Shown: piece by piece, positions 18,535-26,132 of the stretch
Position numbering within the stretch: the stretch's first letter is position 1
Layout of the letters: each line of letters starts with the position of its first letter
Assembly (NCBI GenBank): GCA_036645575.1
Contig: JAVXNW010000002.1
Location: 1-64,000, forward strand
Source of the DNA: JAVXNW01 sp036645575
GTDB taxonomy: Bacteria; Bacillota; Clostridia; Christensenellales; Aristaeellaceae
DNA length: 64,000 bases
Direction: 5' to 3'
The notes under the pieces: generated by a model
Told to the model about the DNA's origin: nothing
What the model saw: only the letters and a program-made list of their open reading frames with translations
Databases searched by the model: none
Translations under genes and position numbers: made by a program

Positions 18535-19434
18535 TCAGGTTTCGCGCAAAGTACCCGCCTGCGCCCCGCGCGAAGCGCCTGTTTCCGTTTCGCGCGGCAT
18601 TTCAAGGGTGATCCGCCCGATCTTTCCGGCTCGAAACTCATCCAGCACCACCGCCGCCGCGCGCTCGGTATCGTAGCGCGCGCCCGCCATCAGCCACCCG
18701 CGCCCCTTGCAGGCCATTTGAAGCAGTTCGTTGGGGGGCGTCTCGCTCGTCGCCCCGTCCAGCTTGTACCGGGCGCGCAAGACGTCCGGCGCGACCTTGA
18801 TCAGCTGCTGCATGAGCAGCATCGCCAGCTCTTCCCCGTCCATGATCTGGTCGCGAATCGAGCCCAAATACGCCAGCGTGCGCGCCATGCGCTGGTCGCT
18901 TAGTTTCGGCCACAGCATGCCGGGCGTGTCGAGCAATTCAAGGTAGGGGCCCACCTTGACCCATTGGTTGGCTCTGGTCACGCCCGGCCGATCGGCGGTC
19001 TTGGCCACGGCCGACCCGTTCAGGCGGTTGATGAAGGTGGATTTCCCGACGTTTGGAATGCCGATCACCATGAGCCGGACCGTCTTTTGCACGCCGCGCG
19101 CCTTCATGCGCTCGACCACGGGTCGCGTGATCTGGGCGATTTTGTCGGTGATCTCGCGGGTTCTTCCGCCCACGTCAAAGCGAATGGCCTCGATGTTTTG
19201 GCGCTTGAACGCGCTGAGCCACGCCTGGGTGGCGCTCTCGCTGGCCAGATCGCACTTGCCCAGCACCAGCACATGCGCCTTGCCCTGCGCCAGGTTCATG
19301 AGATCCGGGTTGCGCGTGGAGATGGGCGCGCGCGCGTCGCACAGTTCGATGACGGCGTCCACCGACTTGAGCTGATCCAACAGCAATCGCCTGGACTTGG
19401 CCATGTGACCGGGATACCAGTTGATGTCAGGCAT
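18535..19434 (-). CDS. rbgA: RbgA ribosome biogenesis GTPase
   Basis: 299 residues. A circularly permuted GTPase needed for late 50S subunit assembly in Bacillota. The G4-like motif LGKCDLA (about 60) precedes G1 GIPNVGKST (about 127) and G3 DTPGML, the permuted order. The start MPDINWYPGHMAKS is canonical and GGAGG precedes ATG 19434. The ribosome site lies just beyond the rplS terminator, so expression depends on read-through or an unseen promoter. Confidence 0.95.
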   Translation of the reverse strand: MPDINWYPGHMAKSRRLLLDQLKSVDAVIELCDARAPISTRNPDLMNLAQGKAHVLVLGKCDLASESATQAWLSAFKRQNIEAIRFDVGGRTREITDKIAQITRPVVERMKARGVQKTVRLMVIGIPNVGKSTFINRLNGSAVAKTADRPGVTRANQWVKVGPYLELLDTPGMLWPKLSDQRMARTLAYLGSIRDQIMDGEELAMLLMQQLIKVAPDVLRARYKLDGATSETPPNELLQMACKGRGWLMAGARYDTERAAAVVLDEFRAGKIGRITLEMPRETETGASRGAQAGTLRET

Positions 19435-19447
19435 GTTTTCCTCCATC

Positions 19448-19476
19448 AAAAAACAAGGCCGCATATTGCGGCCTTG
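19448..19476 (-). terminator. Terminator or attenuator between rplS and rbgA
   Basis: CAAGGCCGCA (19454-19463) and TGCGGCCTTG (19467-19476) form a perfect 10-bp stem with a three-base loop. On the minus strand it is followed by TTTTTT. It lies eight bases past the rplS stop and immediately before the rbgA ribosome site, so it sets a high rplS to low rbgA ratio. Confidence 0.85.
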
Positions 19477-19484
19477 ATAGTGGC

Positions 19485-19826
19485 TTACTTTTCCTTGACC
19501 TTGGCTGCCTTGCCGCTGAGCTCGCGCAGGTAGTACAGCTTTGCGCGACGAACCCTGCCGCGACGCACGACCACCATGTGGTCAAGCCGGGGCGAGTGGA
19601 GCGGGAATGTACGTTCGACGCCAATGCCATAGGACATGCGACGCACGGTAAAGGTCTCTCGGCTCGAGCCGTTGCGGCGAGCGATGACCACGCCCTCAAA
19701 CGCCTGAAGGCGTTCACGCGTTCCTTCAACGACCTTCGCAAAGACGCGAACGGTGTCGCCTACGGCAAACGTGGGGAGATCGGAGCGCAACTGGGCGCTT
19801 TCGATGGAGCGAATAATTTCATTCAT
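19485..19826 (-). CDS. rplS: 50S ribosomal protein L19
   Basis: 113 residues, normal length. Sits at the 30S-50S interface. The family pattern (FAVGDTVRVFAKVVEG, RLQAFEGVVIARR, GVERTFPLHSP) is complete. The ribosome site GGAGG precedes ATG 19826. It has a consensus promoter and a leader of about 70 bases. The usual upstream partners (trmD, rimM, rpsP) are absent; a histidine kinase gene lies there instead. Confidence 0.97.
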   Translation of the reverse strand: MNEIIRSIESAQLRSDLPTFAVGDTVRVFAKVVEGTRERLQAFEGVVIARRNGSSRETFTVRRMSYGIGVERTFPLHSPRLDHMVVVRRGRVRRAKLYYLRELSGKAAKVKEK

Positions 19827-19902
19827 AATGATTTGTCCTCCTTCCCTCTAGAGCGTTCATGCCAAACCAGTTGACAGCGGACCGCCCGATTTCACAGCGT
19901 TC

Positions 19903-19932
19903 ATTATACCATACCGGCAGCAATGTGCGCAA
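19903..19932 (-). promoter_or_regulatory. rplS promoter and leader
   Basis: Minus strand: TTGCGC (19927-19932), 18-base spacer, TATAAT (19903-19908). The leader (about 19896-19827) contains AGCGTTCAT on the plus strand twice, 44 bases apart, the first overlapping the -10. The leader resembles in position the autoregulatory L19 leader of Bacillota, but I could not fold-check it. Confidence 0.7.
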
Positions 19933-20016
19933 GTTAAGTTTGGGAAAGCCGCCCCGCGCGCCGCTACAAACGCCCCGCCTCGCCCACCCTGCGCGCCGCT
20001 ACGAATCTCCCCGCGC

Positions 20017-21396
20017 TCACTTGGGCGATTCCTCGCCCGCGCAGGCGGGCAGGCACAGCGTGACGCGCGTGCCCAGTTCCGGCCAGCTGAGCACCTCGAA
20101 ATAGCCGCCGTGGCGCTCGACGATCCACTGCGCGATCGCAAGGCCCAGCCCGGTTCCGCCGCTCTTGCCCGCGCGCGCGGGATCGGCGCGGTAGAACCGC
20201 TCAAAGATGTGCGGCGCCGCCTCCTTTTCGATGCCCGCGCCCGAATCCTGCACCGAAACGCACGTCTCGCCCTTGCGCGCAAAGGCGCGCAGCGCGATTG
20301 TGCCGCCCGCAGGCGTATACTTGCGCGCGTTGTCGGTCAGGATGCGCACCGCCTGCTTAATCAGCGCCTCGTCCGCCGTGATCATGAGAAGCGCCGGCGC
20401 GTCCACCTCCCACGTATGCCCTTGGTCGATCATCCCGTACTCCTCGCGCACCTCGCGCAGCAATTCGCACACGTCAAACGGCGCAAGCGCGAGCGGCTGT
20501 CGTCCGCTGTCTCCGCGCGCCAAAAACAGCAGCTGCTCAATCAGCATCTTCATGTGCGCGGTCTCCGCCTTGATCGCGCCGATCGACTCGTCCAGAATCG
20601 ACTCATCCTGCTTGCCCCACCGGTCGAGCATGTTGACGTAGCCCTGGATCACCGCGATGGGCGTGCGCAGCTCGTGCGACGCGTCCGACACAAAGCGCGC
20701 CTGGTCCGCGTAGGCGGCCTGCATCCGCTCCAGCAGGTTGTTGATCGCCTCCTCGAGCCCCTTCAGCTCCTGATCGCCGGTAAAGAGGCGCACCGTCTCG
20801 CCCGAGGGCACGATCGAGGAGATCGCGTCTTCCAGGTCGTGCAGCTTGTCGGGCGCGCGCTTGGGCGCTTCCGTGGGGCGCTGGGACAATTGCTGCGCGG
20901 TCTCGGTCATCTTGGTGAGCGGCCTGAGCACCCGGCGCGCGCCGCCGGTTCCAAAGAGCCTGTGCAAGAGCCAATAGGCGCACTCGCCCGCGAGCAGATA
21001 CCCAAACATCCGGTCAAAGGCGTTCAAAAACAGCGCGAGACTCGCCTCGTGCCACGCGCCGCGCTCGTCCATAAACCGATACGTCGCGCCGTGCGCCAGC
21101 GCCCGCCAATTGTCTATCCGCAGCAGTTCAAGCGCCTCGCCCATGTCGCGCGCCTTGATCGCGCGCTTAAGGAACGCGCGATCCTCTTCCCGCACCGAGA
21201 TGTCGCGCGCCACGTCGCCCGCGGGCGCGCCCAGCGCGCTCACCTCCGCCGCGTAGCAAAACCCGCTCACCGCCAAGAGGATCACCAGAAAGTCGATCAC
21301 AAGACAGGCGCGCAAAAGACGCCACGACCACGCGCGGTGTATCTTGCGCGCAATCGAGCTCATCTTGCGGTTGGCGACCTTTTTCTTGTCTTTCAT
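20017..21396 (-). CDS. Membrane sensor histidine kinase
   Basis: About 459 residues. Two membrane helices (about 20-45 and 150-165) flank a ~100-residue extracytoplasmic region, followed by a HAMP-like linker. The dimerisation H-box is FVSDASHELRTP; the N-box is DNARKYTP; G-boxes are DSGAGIEKE and GGTGLGLAIAQ. It is a HisKA/HATPase kinase of the PhoR/CssS class. The start is five bases after the stop of the response regulator, so both are one operon. The signal is not evident. The C-terminus lies 190 bases upstream of rplS. Confidence 0.9.
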   Translation of the reverse strand: MKDKKKVANRKMSSIARKIHRAWSWRLLRACLVIDFLVILLAVSGFCYAAEVSALGAPAGDVARDISVREEDRAFLKRAIKARDMGEALELLRIDNWRALAHGATYRFMDERGAWHEASLALFLNAFDRMFGYLLAGECAYWLLHRLFGTGGARRVLRPLTKMTETAQQLSQRPTEAPKRAPDKLHDLEDAISSIVPSGETVRLFTGDQELKGLEEAINNLLERMQAAYADQARFVSDASHELRTPIAVIQGYVNMLDRWGKQDESILDESIGAIKAETAHMKMLIEQLLFLARGDSGRQPLALAPFDVCELLREVREEYGMIDQGHTWEVDAPALLMITADEALIKQAVRILTDNARKYTPAGGTIALRAFARKGETCVSVQDSGAGIEKEAAPHIFERFYRADPARAGKSGGTGLGLAIAQWIVERHGGYFEVLSWPELGTRVTLCLPACAGEESPK

Positions 21397-21400
21397 CGGC

Positions 21401-22093
21401 CTAGCGCTCGTCGCGCAACACATAACCCACGCCTCGGATCGTGTGGATCAGCTTGACCGAAAAGCGATCGTCGATCTTCTGGCGCAGGTAGCGAATGTAC
21501 ACGTCCACCACGTTGGTCTCGCCCAGATAGCTATATCCCCACACGCGCTCAAGCAGCGACTCGCGCGAAAGGACGATGCCCTTGTTTTCAAGCAGCGTCT
21601 TAAGCAGCGTAAACTCGCGCCCCGTAAGCTCGACCGGCGCGCCCGCGTAGGTCACTTCGTAGCGCTCGACATTCAGAACGAGCTGCCCCGCGCCAAGCGC
21701 CTTTCCGGCCTCCTGCGCCTCCTTTTTCGCCTGTCCGCGCAGCGCGGCGCGAATGCGCGCGAGCAGCTCCTCGATCTCAAAGGGCTTGGTCACGTAGTCG
21801 TTTGCGCCCATGTCAAGCCCGGTCACCTTGTCGGTCACCGCGTCGCGCGCGGTCAGCAGGATCGCCGGGACATCCGACTGCTTGCGCACCCTGCGCAGCA
21901 CCTCAAGCCCGCTGAGTCCCGGCAGCATGATGTCTAGCAGCAGCAGGTCATACCCGCCGCCCTCGGCCTTTTCAAGCCCGTCGCGCCCGTCAAACGCCTT
22001 GTCCACACGATATCCCTCGTGGGTCAGCTCCAGTTCGACAAAGCGCGACAGCTTGACCTCATCCTCCACCAGCAATATCTTTTCGCCCTGCAT
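21401..22093 (-). CDS. OmpR/PhoB-type response regulator
   Basis: About 230 residues. A receiver domain (EDEVKLSRF, phosphoacceptor in LLDIMLPG, KPF lysine) is joined to a winged-helix DNA-binding domain ending IRYLRQKID and TIRGVGYVL. Partner of the downstream kinase. ATG 22093 is preferred to 22126 because GGAGGGG lies seven bases upstream. Its promoter (22112-22140) overlaps the end of the DUF4342 gene. Confidence 0.93.
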   Translation of the reverse strand: MQGEKILLVEDEVKLSRFVELELTHEGYRVDKAFDGRDGLEKAEGGGYDLLLLDIMLPGLSGLEVLRRVRKQSDVPAILLTARDAVTDKVTGLDMGANDYVTKPFEIEELLARIRAALRGQAKKEAQEAGKALGAGQLVLNVERYEVTYAGAPVELTGREFTLLKTLLENKGIVLSRESLLERVWGYSYLGETNVVDVYIRYLRQKIDDRFSVKLIHTIRGVGYVLRDER

Positions 22094-22111
22094 TTCATCC
22101 CCTCCGCGCCT

Positions 22112-22140
22112 ATCATACGTGGGCAAGCGGGCTTTGTCAA
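22112..22140 (-). promoter_or_regulatory. Promoter of the two-component operon
   Basis: Minus strand: TTGACA (22135-22140), 17 bases, TATGAT (22112-22117). The -35 overlaps the last codons and TGA stop of the preceding gene. Confidence 0.75.
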
Positions 22141-22664
22141 TCCTCGTTTTTCTCCTCGCGATTGGCGCCGCACGCGTCCTGCTTCAGGTTCTCCGCCATG
22201 TCGGCCGCCTTGTCCATCGCGCCGTTGATCGGGTTTTTCGCCATGTCAGGCCCGCCAAAGGCGTACCGGAACCCGAAGAACAGCCCCGCGATCAGCACAA
22301 TCAGCGTCGGCCACAGCCACGGCAGCAGCAATAGCAGCAGCACGATCGCGGGCAGGCTCAACTTCACTTCGCCCTTGCGCTTGATGTCAAAGGTGTTGCG
22401 GCACAGGTAGTTGATGCCCGCGACCAACTTGCCCGCCAGCTTTTTCACCAGCACCTTGAACTCGCTTTCCGTGTGCTCCGCCTCTTTGTGCGCCTCTTCG
22501 CGCGTCGTATAGCTCGCCGCGCGCGCGTCCACCTTGCCCTCTTTTTCAAGCAGCACCATCGCCTCGAGCAGATCCCAATGGCTCTTCTCAAGCGCTTCCT
22601 TGGCCTCTTCGTAGGTAATATTGGCCTTTGCGCGCAGCCGCTCCACCATCTCAAAATTGGTCAT
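22137..22664 (-). CDS. DUF4342 protein with UBA-like N-terminus
   Basis: 175 residues. The N-terminal ~45 residues (FEMVERLRAKANITYEEAKEALEKSHWDLLEA) look like a UBA/TS-N fold, as in EF-Ts. A DUF4342 segment follows, then a strongly hydrophobic helix pair (about 103-132) and a charged C-terminal tail. Likely a membrane-tethered cytoplasmic protein of unknown function. It has its own promoter and precedes the two-component operon, whose promoter begins inside its stop codon. Confidence 0.8.
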   Translation of the reverse strand: MTNFEMVERLRAKANITYEEAKEALEKSHWDLLEAMVLLEKEGKVDARAASYTTREEAHKEAEHTESEFKVLVKKLAGKLVAGINYLCRNTFDIKRKGEVKLSLPAIVLLLLLLPWLWPTLIVLIAGLFFGFRYAFGGPDMAKNPINGAMDKAADMAENLKQDACGANREEKNED

Positions 22665-22712
22665 CGTCTCATTCCTCCATCTTGTTGTACCGCGTCCCTG
22701 TCAACACGGAAA

Positions 22713-22740
22713 AGTATACCGCGCCCAGATGAGATGGCAA
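22713..22740 (-). promoter_or_regulatory. Promoter of the DUF4342 gene
   Basis: Minus strand: TTGCCA (22735-22740), 16 bases, TATACT (22713-22718), with GGAGG before the ATG downstream. Confidence 0.65.
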
Positions 22741-22783
22741 GGCGGAAGCATTAGAGCCGCATTAGAATCCCGTTTCAAAACGC

Positions 22784-23527
22784 TCACCGCGCGCCGCCTA
22801 GTCCCCCATCGTTTGCGGGCTTGTCGCTTGTGAGGCGCAACATGCGATAGCCGATGCCCACGTGGGTTTGGATGAGTTTTTGCTTGAGCGGGGTCTCGAG
22901 TTTTTTGCGCAATGTCGCCATATAGACGCGCAGCGAGGGCGTGTCCTCGGGCAGCGTATTTTGCCAGACCTCCTTGATAAAGCAGTTGTGCGTGAGCACC
23001 TTGCCCACGTTGCGCGCCATCAGGCACAACAGCTTATACTCGACCGGCGTCAAGTGAAGCTCCACCTCGTCCACGTAGGCGCAGCCCGCCGCGTAGTCCA
23101 CCCGCAGGCGGCCGTTGGTAAATACGGCCTCGTCGGCGGCGGCGGGCGAGCGCATGTATTGCAGCCTGCGCAGCGCCACCCGAAGGCGCGCGAGCAGCTC
23201 CTCCACGCTAAAGGGCTTGGTGATGTAGTCGTCCGCGCCCGCGTCGAGCGCCGCGATCTTGTCCGCGTCGTCGCTTCGGGAACTGACGATGATGATGGGC
23301 ATATTGGTCCACGAGCGGGTCTTTAGGATCACGTCCACGCCGTCCATGTCGGGAAGGCCCAGATCGAGCAGCATGAGATCGGGCTTTTGCGATATCGCGG
23401 TCATGATCGCCGCGCCGCCGGTCTCGGTAAACTGATAGCGATAGCCCTCGGACGCCAGCGTCAGCGTAATCAGGTTGCGCACCGGCCGGTCGTCCTCCAC
23501 CACGAGGATCAGGGGTTTGTTATTCAT
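22784..23527 (-). CDS. kdpE: KdpE-like response regulator
   Basis: About 247 residues. A receiver (VVEDDRPVR, phosphoacceptor LLDLGLPDMDG, ITKPF) and a winged-helix domain ending VGIGYRML. The start is ATG 23527, inside the end of kdpD (eight-base overlap); the frame stays open further upstream only as a shadow of kdpD. KdpE normally activates kdpFABC under potassium limitation or salt stress. No kdpFABC is in the window; Trk uptake genes are upstream in the same orientation. Confidence 0.88.
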   Translation of the reverse strand: MNNKPLILVVEDDRPVRNLITLTLASEGYRYQFTETGGAAIMTAISQKPDLMLLDLGLPDMDGVDVILKTRSWTNMPIIIVSSRSDDADKIAALDAGADDYITKPFSVEELLARLRVALRRLQYMRSPAAADEAVFTNGRLRVDYAAGCAYVDEVELHLTPVEYKLLCLMARNVGKVLTHNCFIKEVWQNTLPEDTPSLRVYMATLRKKLETPLKQKLIQTHVGIGYRMLRLTSDKPANDGGLGGAR

Positions 23528-25502
23528 CCATGACCGCCTCCTCCCATTGCAGGGAAAACGTAAAGACCGCCCCGTGCGGCTCATTGTCCGATACCTCGAT
23601 GTTGCCGCCGTGCGCCTTGACGATGGAGCGGCACAGCGCAAGACCCAGCCCCAGCCCGCGCCGCCCGTCGCTGCGCCGGCTATTGCCGGTCGTGAACATG
23701 GTGAACAAGCGCGCCTTGAGTTCATCGGGCACGCCCGGCCCGTCGTCAGAAACCGACAGGCGCACGTCTTGCCCTTCACGGCGCGCAAAGAGCGCGATGT
23801 TCGAATCGTTCGGCGTGTATTTCATCGCGTTGTCGATCAAGTTGACCAGCACCTGAATGATCAGCGGCGCGTCCATGCGCGCCATCAGCAGTTCGTCTTC
23901 CGCGCGCACGGTCAGGTGATGCGCGCCCAAGCGCGAGGCGACGTGCGAGGCCGCCTCCTCCATGACGTCGAGCACCATCTCGGGCTGCATTCGAAGCTTG
24001 AGCGCGCCGTCGTCCATGCGCGTAATGGACAACAGGTTTTCGACCAGGCTGATCAGCCACATCGAATCCTCGTAGATATCCGAATAGAGCGTGCGCTTTT
24101 GCGCCTCGTCCAGCGCGATTGTGCCCTTGAGCAGCATGTCGGCGTTGCCGGAGATGCTGGTGAGCGGGGTGCGCAAATCGTGCGAGATCGCCCGCAGCAG
24201 GTTGGCGCGCAGCTGTTCTTGGCGCGCCGTCAGCGCCAGCGCGTTTTTCGCCTCGTCCAACTTCTGCTTTTCAAGCGCCAGGCCGCACTCGCCAAGGAGC
24301 GCCAGCAGGAGGCTTTTGTCAAACGCCTCGAGCGCGTCGCCCGATTCAAAGAATATGCCGGCGACCGCGTAGACCGCGCCCCGCGCGCGCACCGCAAGGT
24401 ACAGGCACCGCGCGTCCGAATGGGTCTTGGTGCCGGTGCCCGCGTGCCGCCCGTTTTCAAGCGTCCAGCGCGCGGCGGCCAATTCCGTCTCTTCGGACAG
24501 TTTTTGTATCTGCGCCGTGGGCAAATCTTCCCCGCCAAAGCACAGCGGCCGCCCAAGCGCCCCATCCTCCGCAGGGTACATCATGACCACCCGCCCAAGC
24601 AATTTGCTGATCTGGCGCGCCGCTTCGGTCAGGATGTCCTGCGCGCCCTCGGCCTGCTGGAGGTTCCGGCTCGCGCTTAGGAGCACCTCTGTTCGGTACG
24701 CCTTCTCCGCGTTGCTGCGCGCCTGCGCCTTGACCTTCGCGGTGAGCGAGCTTGTCAAGATGGCGGCCATGAACATCACGATAAACGTGAGCGGATAGCC
24801 GGTCCCGTAGGCCTCGAGGCTAAACCTGGGCTCGGTAAACAGGTAGTTAAACACCACAACGCTTAGGAGCGACGCGGCAAAGCCGTACTGCATCCCCTCG
24901 GTCAGGTAGGCGGTCAGCAGAACCGACAGGATGTAGACGGTGATGATGTTGGCCTCGGTAAACCCCAGCCGCTTGAGGCCCAGCCCCACGCAGGTGGTGA
25001 TCGCCGTGAGGGCAAGCACCGTGAGCAGGTACTTCAGCGAAACCGTCTGCTTCCCGCGCCGCGCCGAAGTCTTTCCGGTGTAGGGGGGCAACGTGTCGGG
25101 GATGATGTAGACCTCGGTGTCCGGCACCAGCTTGATCAGTTGCTCGGTGAGCGTGGGCTTGTCAAAGAACAGCCCCCGCCGATGGTTGGAGCGGCCGATC
25201 ACGATCTTCGTGACCCCGGCCGCCCGCGCGTATTCCGCGATTTGTATGGGCACGTTTCTTCCAGCGACCGTCGCGATGTGCGCGCCGCACTTTTCCGCCG
25301 CGTGGATGTGCGCGCTCAAGCGCGCCTTGGCCTGCGAATCGTCCGTTCGCGGCCCGTCCGCCTCGGGCGCTTCCACATACAGCGCGGTCAGCTCCGCCTG
25401 AAAGGCGCGCGCCATCTTCTCCGCCGCGAGCAGCGTCTTCATGCACGAGGGCGAAGGCGACAGGCACAGCAGAATATGCTCGCTCTTTTTCTCCCCATCC
25501 AT
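23520..25502 (-). CDS. kdpD: Short KdpD-like sensor kinase lacking the N-terminal KdpD domain
   Basis: 660 residues versus about 900 for classical KdpD. It starts directly with the universal-stress-protein domain (HILLCLSPSPS, about 9-140), then four DUF4118 membrane helices (about 155-250), a GAF-like segment and kinase core: H-box AISHDLRTPL, N-box NLIDNAMKYTP, G-boxes SDDGPGVP and GLGLGLALC. The Walker-bearing KdpD N-domain (about 200 residues), which in longer proteins binds c-di-AMP or ATP, is missing. It overlaps kdpE. An extended -10 element lies in the 100-base gap upstream. A role in potassium or turgor sensing for the adjacent Trk system is inferred. Confidence 0.88.
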   Translation of the reverse strand: MDGEKKSEHILLCLSPSPSCMKTLLAAEKMARAFQAELTALYVEAPEADGPRTDDSQAKARLSAHIHAAEKCGAHIATVAGRNVPIQIAEYARAAGVTKIVIGRSNHRRGLFFDKPTLTEQLIKLVPDTEVYIIPDTLPPYTGKTSARRGKQTVSLKYLLTVLALTAITTCVGLGLKRLGFTEANIITVYILSVLLTAYLTEGMQYGFAASLLSVVVFNYLFTEPRFSLEAYGTGYPLTFIVMFMAAILTSSLTAKVKAQARSNAEKAYRTEVLLSASRNLQQAEGAQDILTEAARQISKLLGRVVMMYPAEDGALGRPLCFGGEDLPTAQIQKLSEETELAAARWTLENGRHAGTGTKTHSDARCLYLAVRARGAVYAVAGIFFESGDALEAFDKSLLLALLGECGLALEKQKLDEAKNALALTARQEQLRANLLRAISHDLRTPLTSISGNADMLLKGTIALDEAQKRTLYSDIYEDSMWLISLVENLLSITRMDDGALKLRMQPEMVLDVMEEAASHVASRLGAHHLTVRAEDELLMARMDAPLIIQVLVNLIDNAMKYTPNDSNIALFARREGQDVRLSVSDDGPGVPDELKARLFTMFTTGNSRRSDGRRGLGLGLALCRSIVKAHGGNIEVSDNEPHGAVFTFSLQWEEAVMDE

Positions 25503-25533
25503 CCAGTCCTTCTCCTTCGCCGCGTTTTCCTTC

Positions 25534-25542
25534 AGTATATCA
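25534..25542 (-). promoter_or_regulatory. Extended -10 promoter before kdpD
   Basis: Minus strand TGATATACT (25542-25534) is a TGn-extended -10. No good -35 is visible, which suits an activated or weak promoter. Just before it in transcription order are a direct repeat GCGCTTTGG and a T-run, a weak terminator candidate for the upstream genes. Confidence 0.45.
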
Positions 25543-25601
25543 CAAACGCCCGCGAATTACGAGAAAAACCAAAGCGCTGCCAAAGCGCCCCGCGCAGGCG
25601 G

Positions 25602-26132
25602 TCACAGCCGCTTTCGAATGACGAAAAAGACCATCAAAAGCGCCAAAATCACCAGCGCGCCCGCGCCGTAGAGGAGCGCCTTGGAATAGGGGCGCATGAC
25701 GGCGTGCCCGGCTTCCGTCACGTCAAGCGTCTGCGCGTGGATGTCCAGATCGCCGCCGTGCTCCGCGCACGCGCGGTGGTAGGTACCCACCACGCGCACC
25801 GTGTCGCCGCGCCCGTCGTAGCTGCCCAGTCGCGTGATCGCGTCCGTGTCCTTTGTCGGCGCCCAGACGCTGATGGTGGTCTGCCCGTCAGACACCGCCA
25901 CCCAGGAAAACGCGCCGCGCGCCAGCACGTCGCCGACCGCCTCGCCCGCGTAGGCAACCACCGTTTTGTCCAGTTCCTTGCCCTTTTCAATTAGATCGAC
26001 GCTCGATACATTTTTCGCCGCGTCCGCCCCCTGCGCCCCTTCGGCGCCCGCGACGCCCGCAAAGAGCAGCGCCACGAGGCTCAGAACGCACAGGATGCCC
26101 CGCGCAATCGTCTTTTGCTCATTTAGTCGCAT
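25602..26132 (-). CDS. Secreted, C-terminally anchored OB-fold-like protein
   Basis: 176 residues. A signal peptide (about 1-30, hydrophobic core VLSLVALLFAGVAG) and a C-terminal membrane helix (about 153-173, GAGALVILALLMVFFVI) followed by RKRL enclose a ~110-residue extracytoplasmic domain. The VVAYAGEAVGDVLARGAFSWVAVSDG and RGDTVRVVGTYHRAC segments resemble small OB-fold proteins. It has two extracytoplasmic-side Cys at most. The ATG overlaps the trkH end by ten bases, so it is co-translated with the channel subunit. Function unknown; it could be an accessory or sensing part of the potassium system. Confidence 0.7.
   Translation of the reverse strand: MRLNEQKTIARGILCVLSLVALLFAGVAGAEGAQGADAAKNVSSVDLIEKGKELDKTVVAYAGEAVGDVLARGAFSWVAVSDGQTTISVWAPTKDTDAITRLGSYDGRGDTVRVVGTYHRACAEHGGDLDIHAQTLDVTEAGHAVMRPYSKALLYGAGALVILALLMVFFVIRKRL

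Noticed and set aside
23528..23788. N-terminal extension of the KdpE-like frame
   Set aside because: It is the kdpD C-terminus in another frame; MNNKPLILVVEDD is the receiver start.
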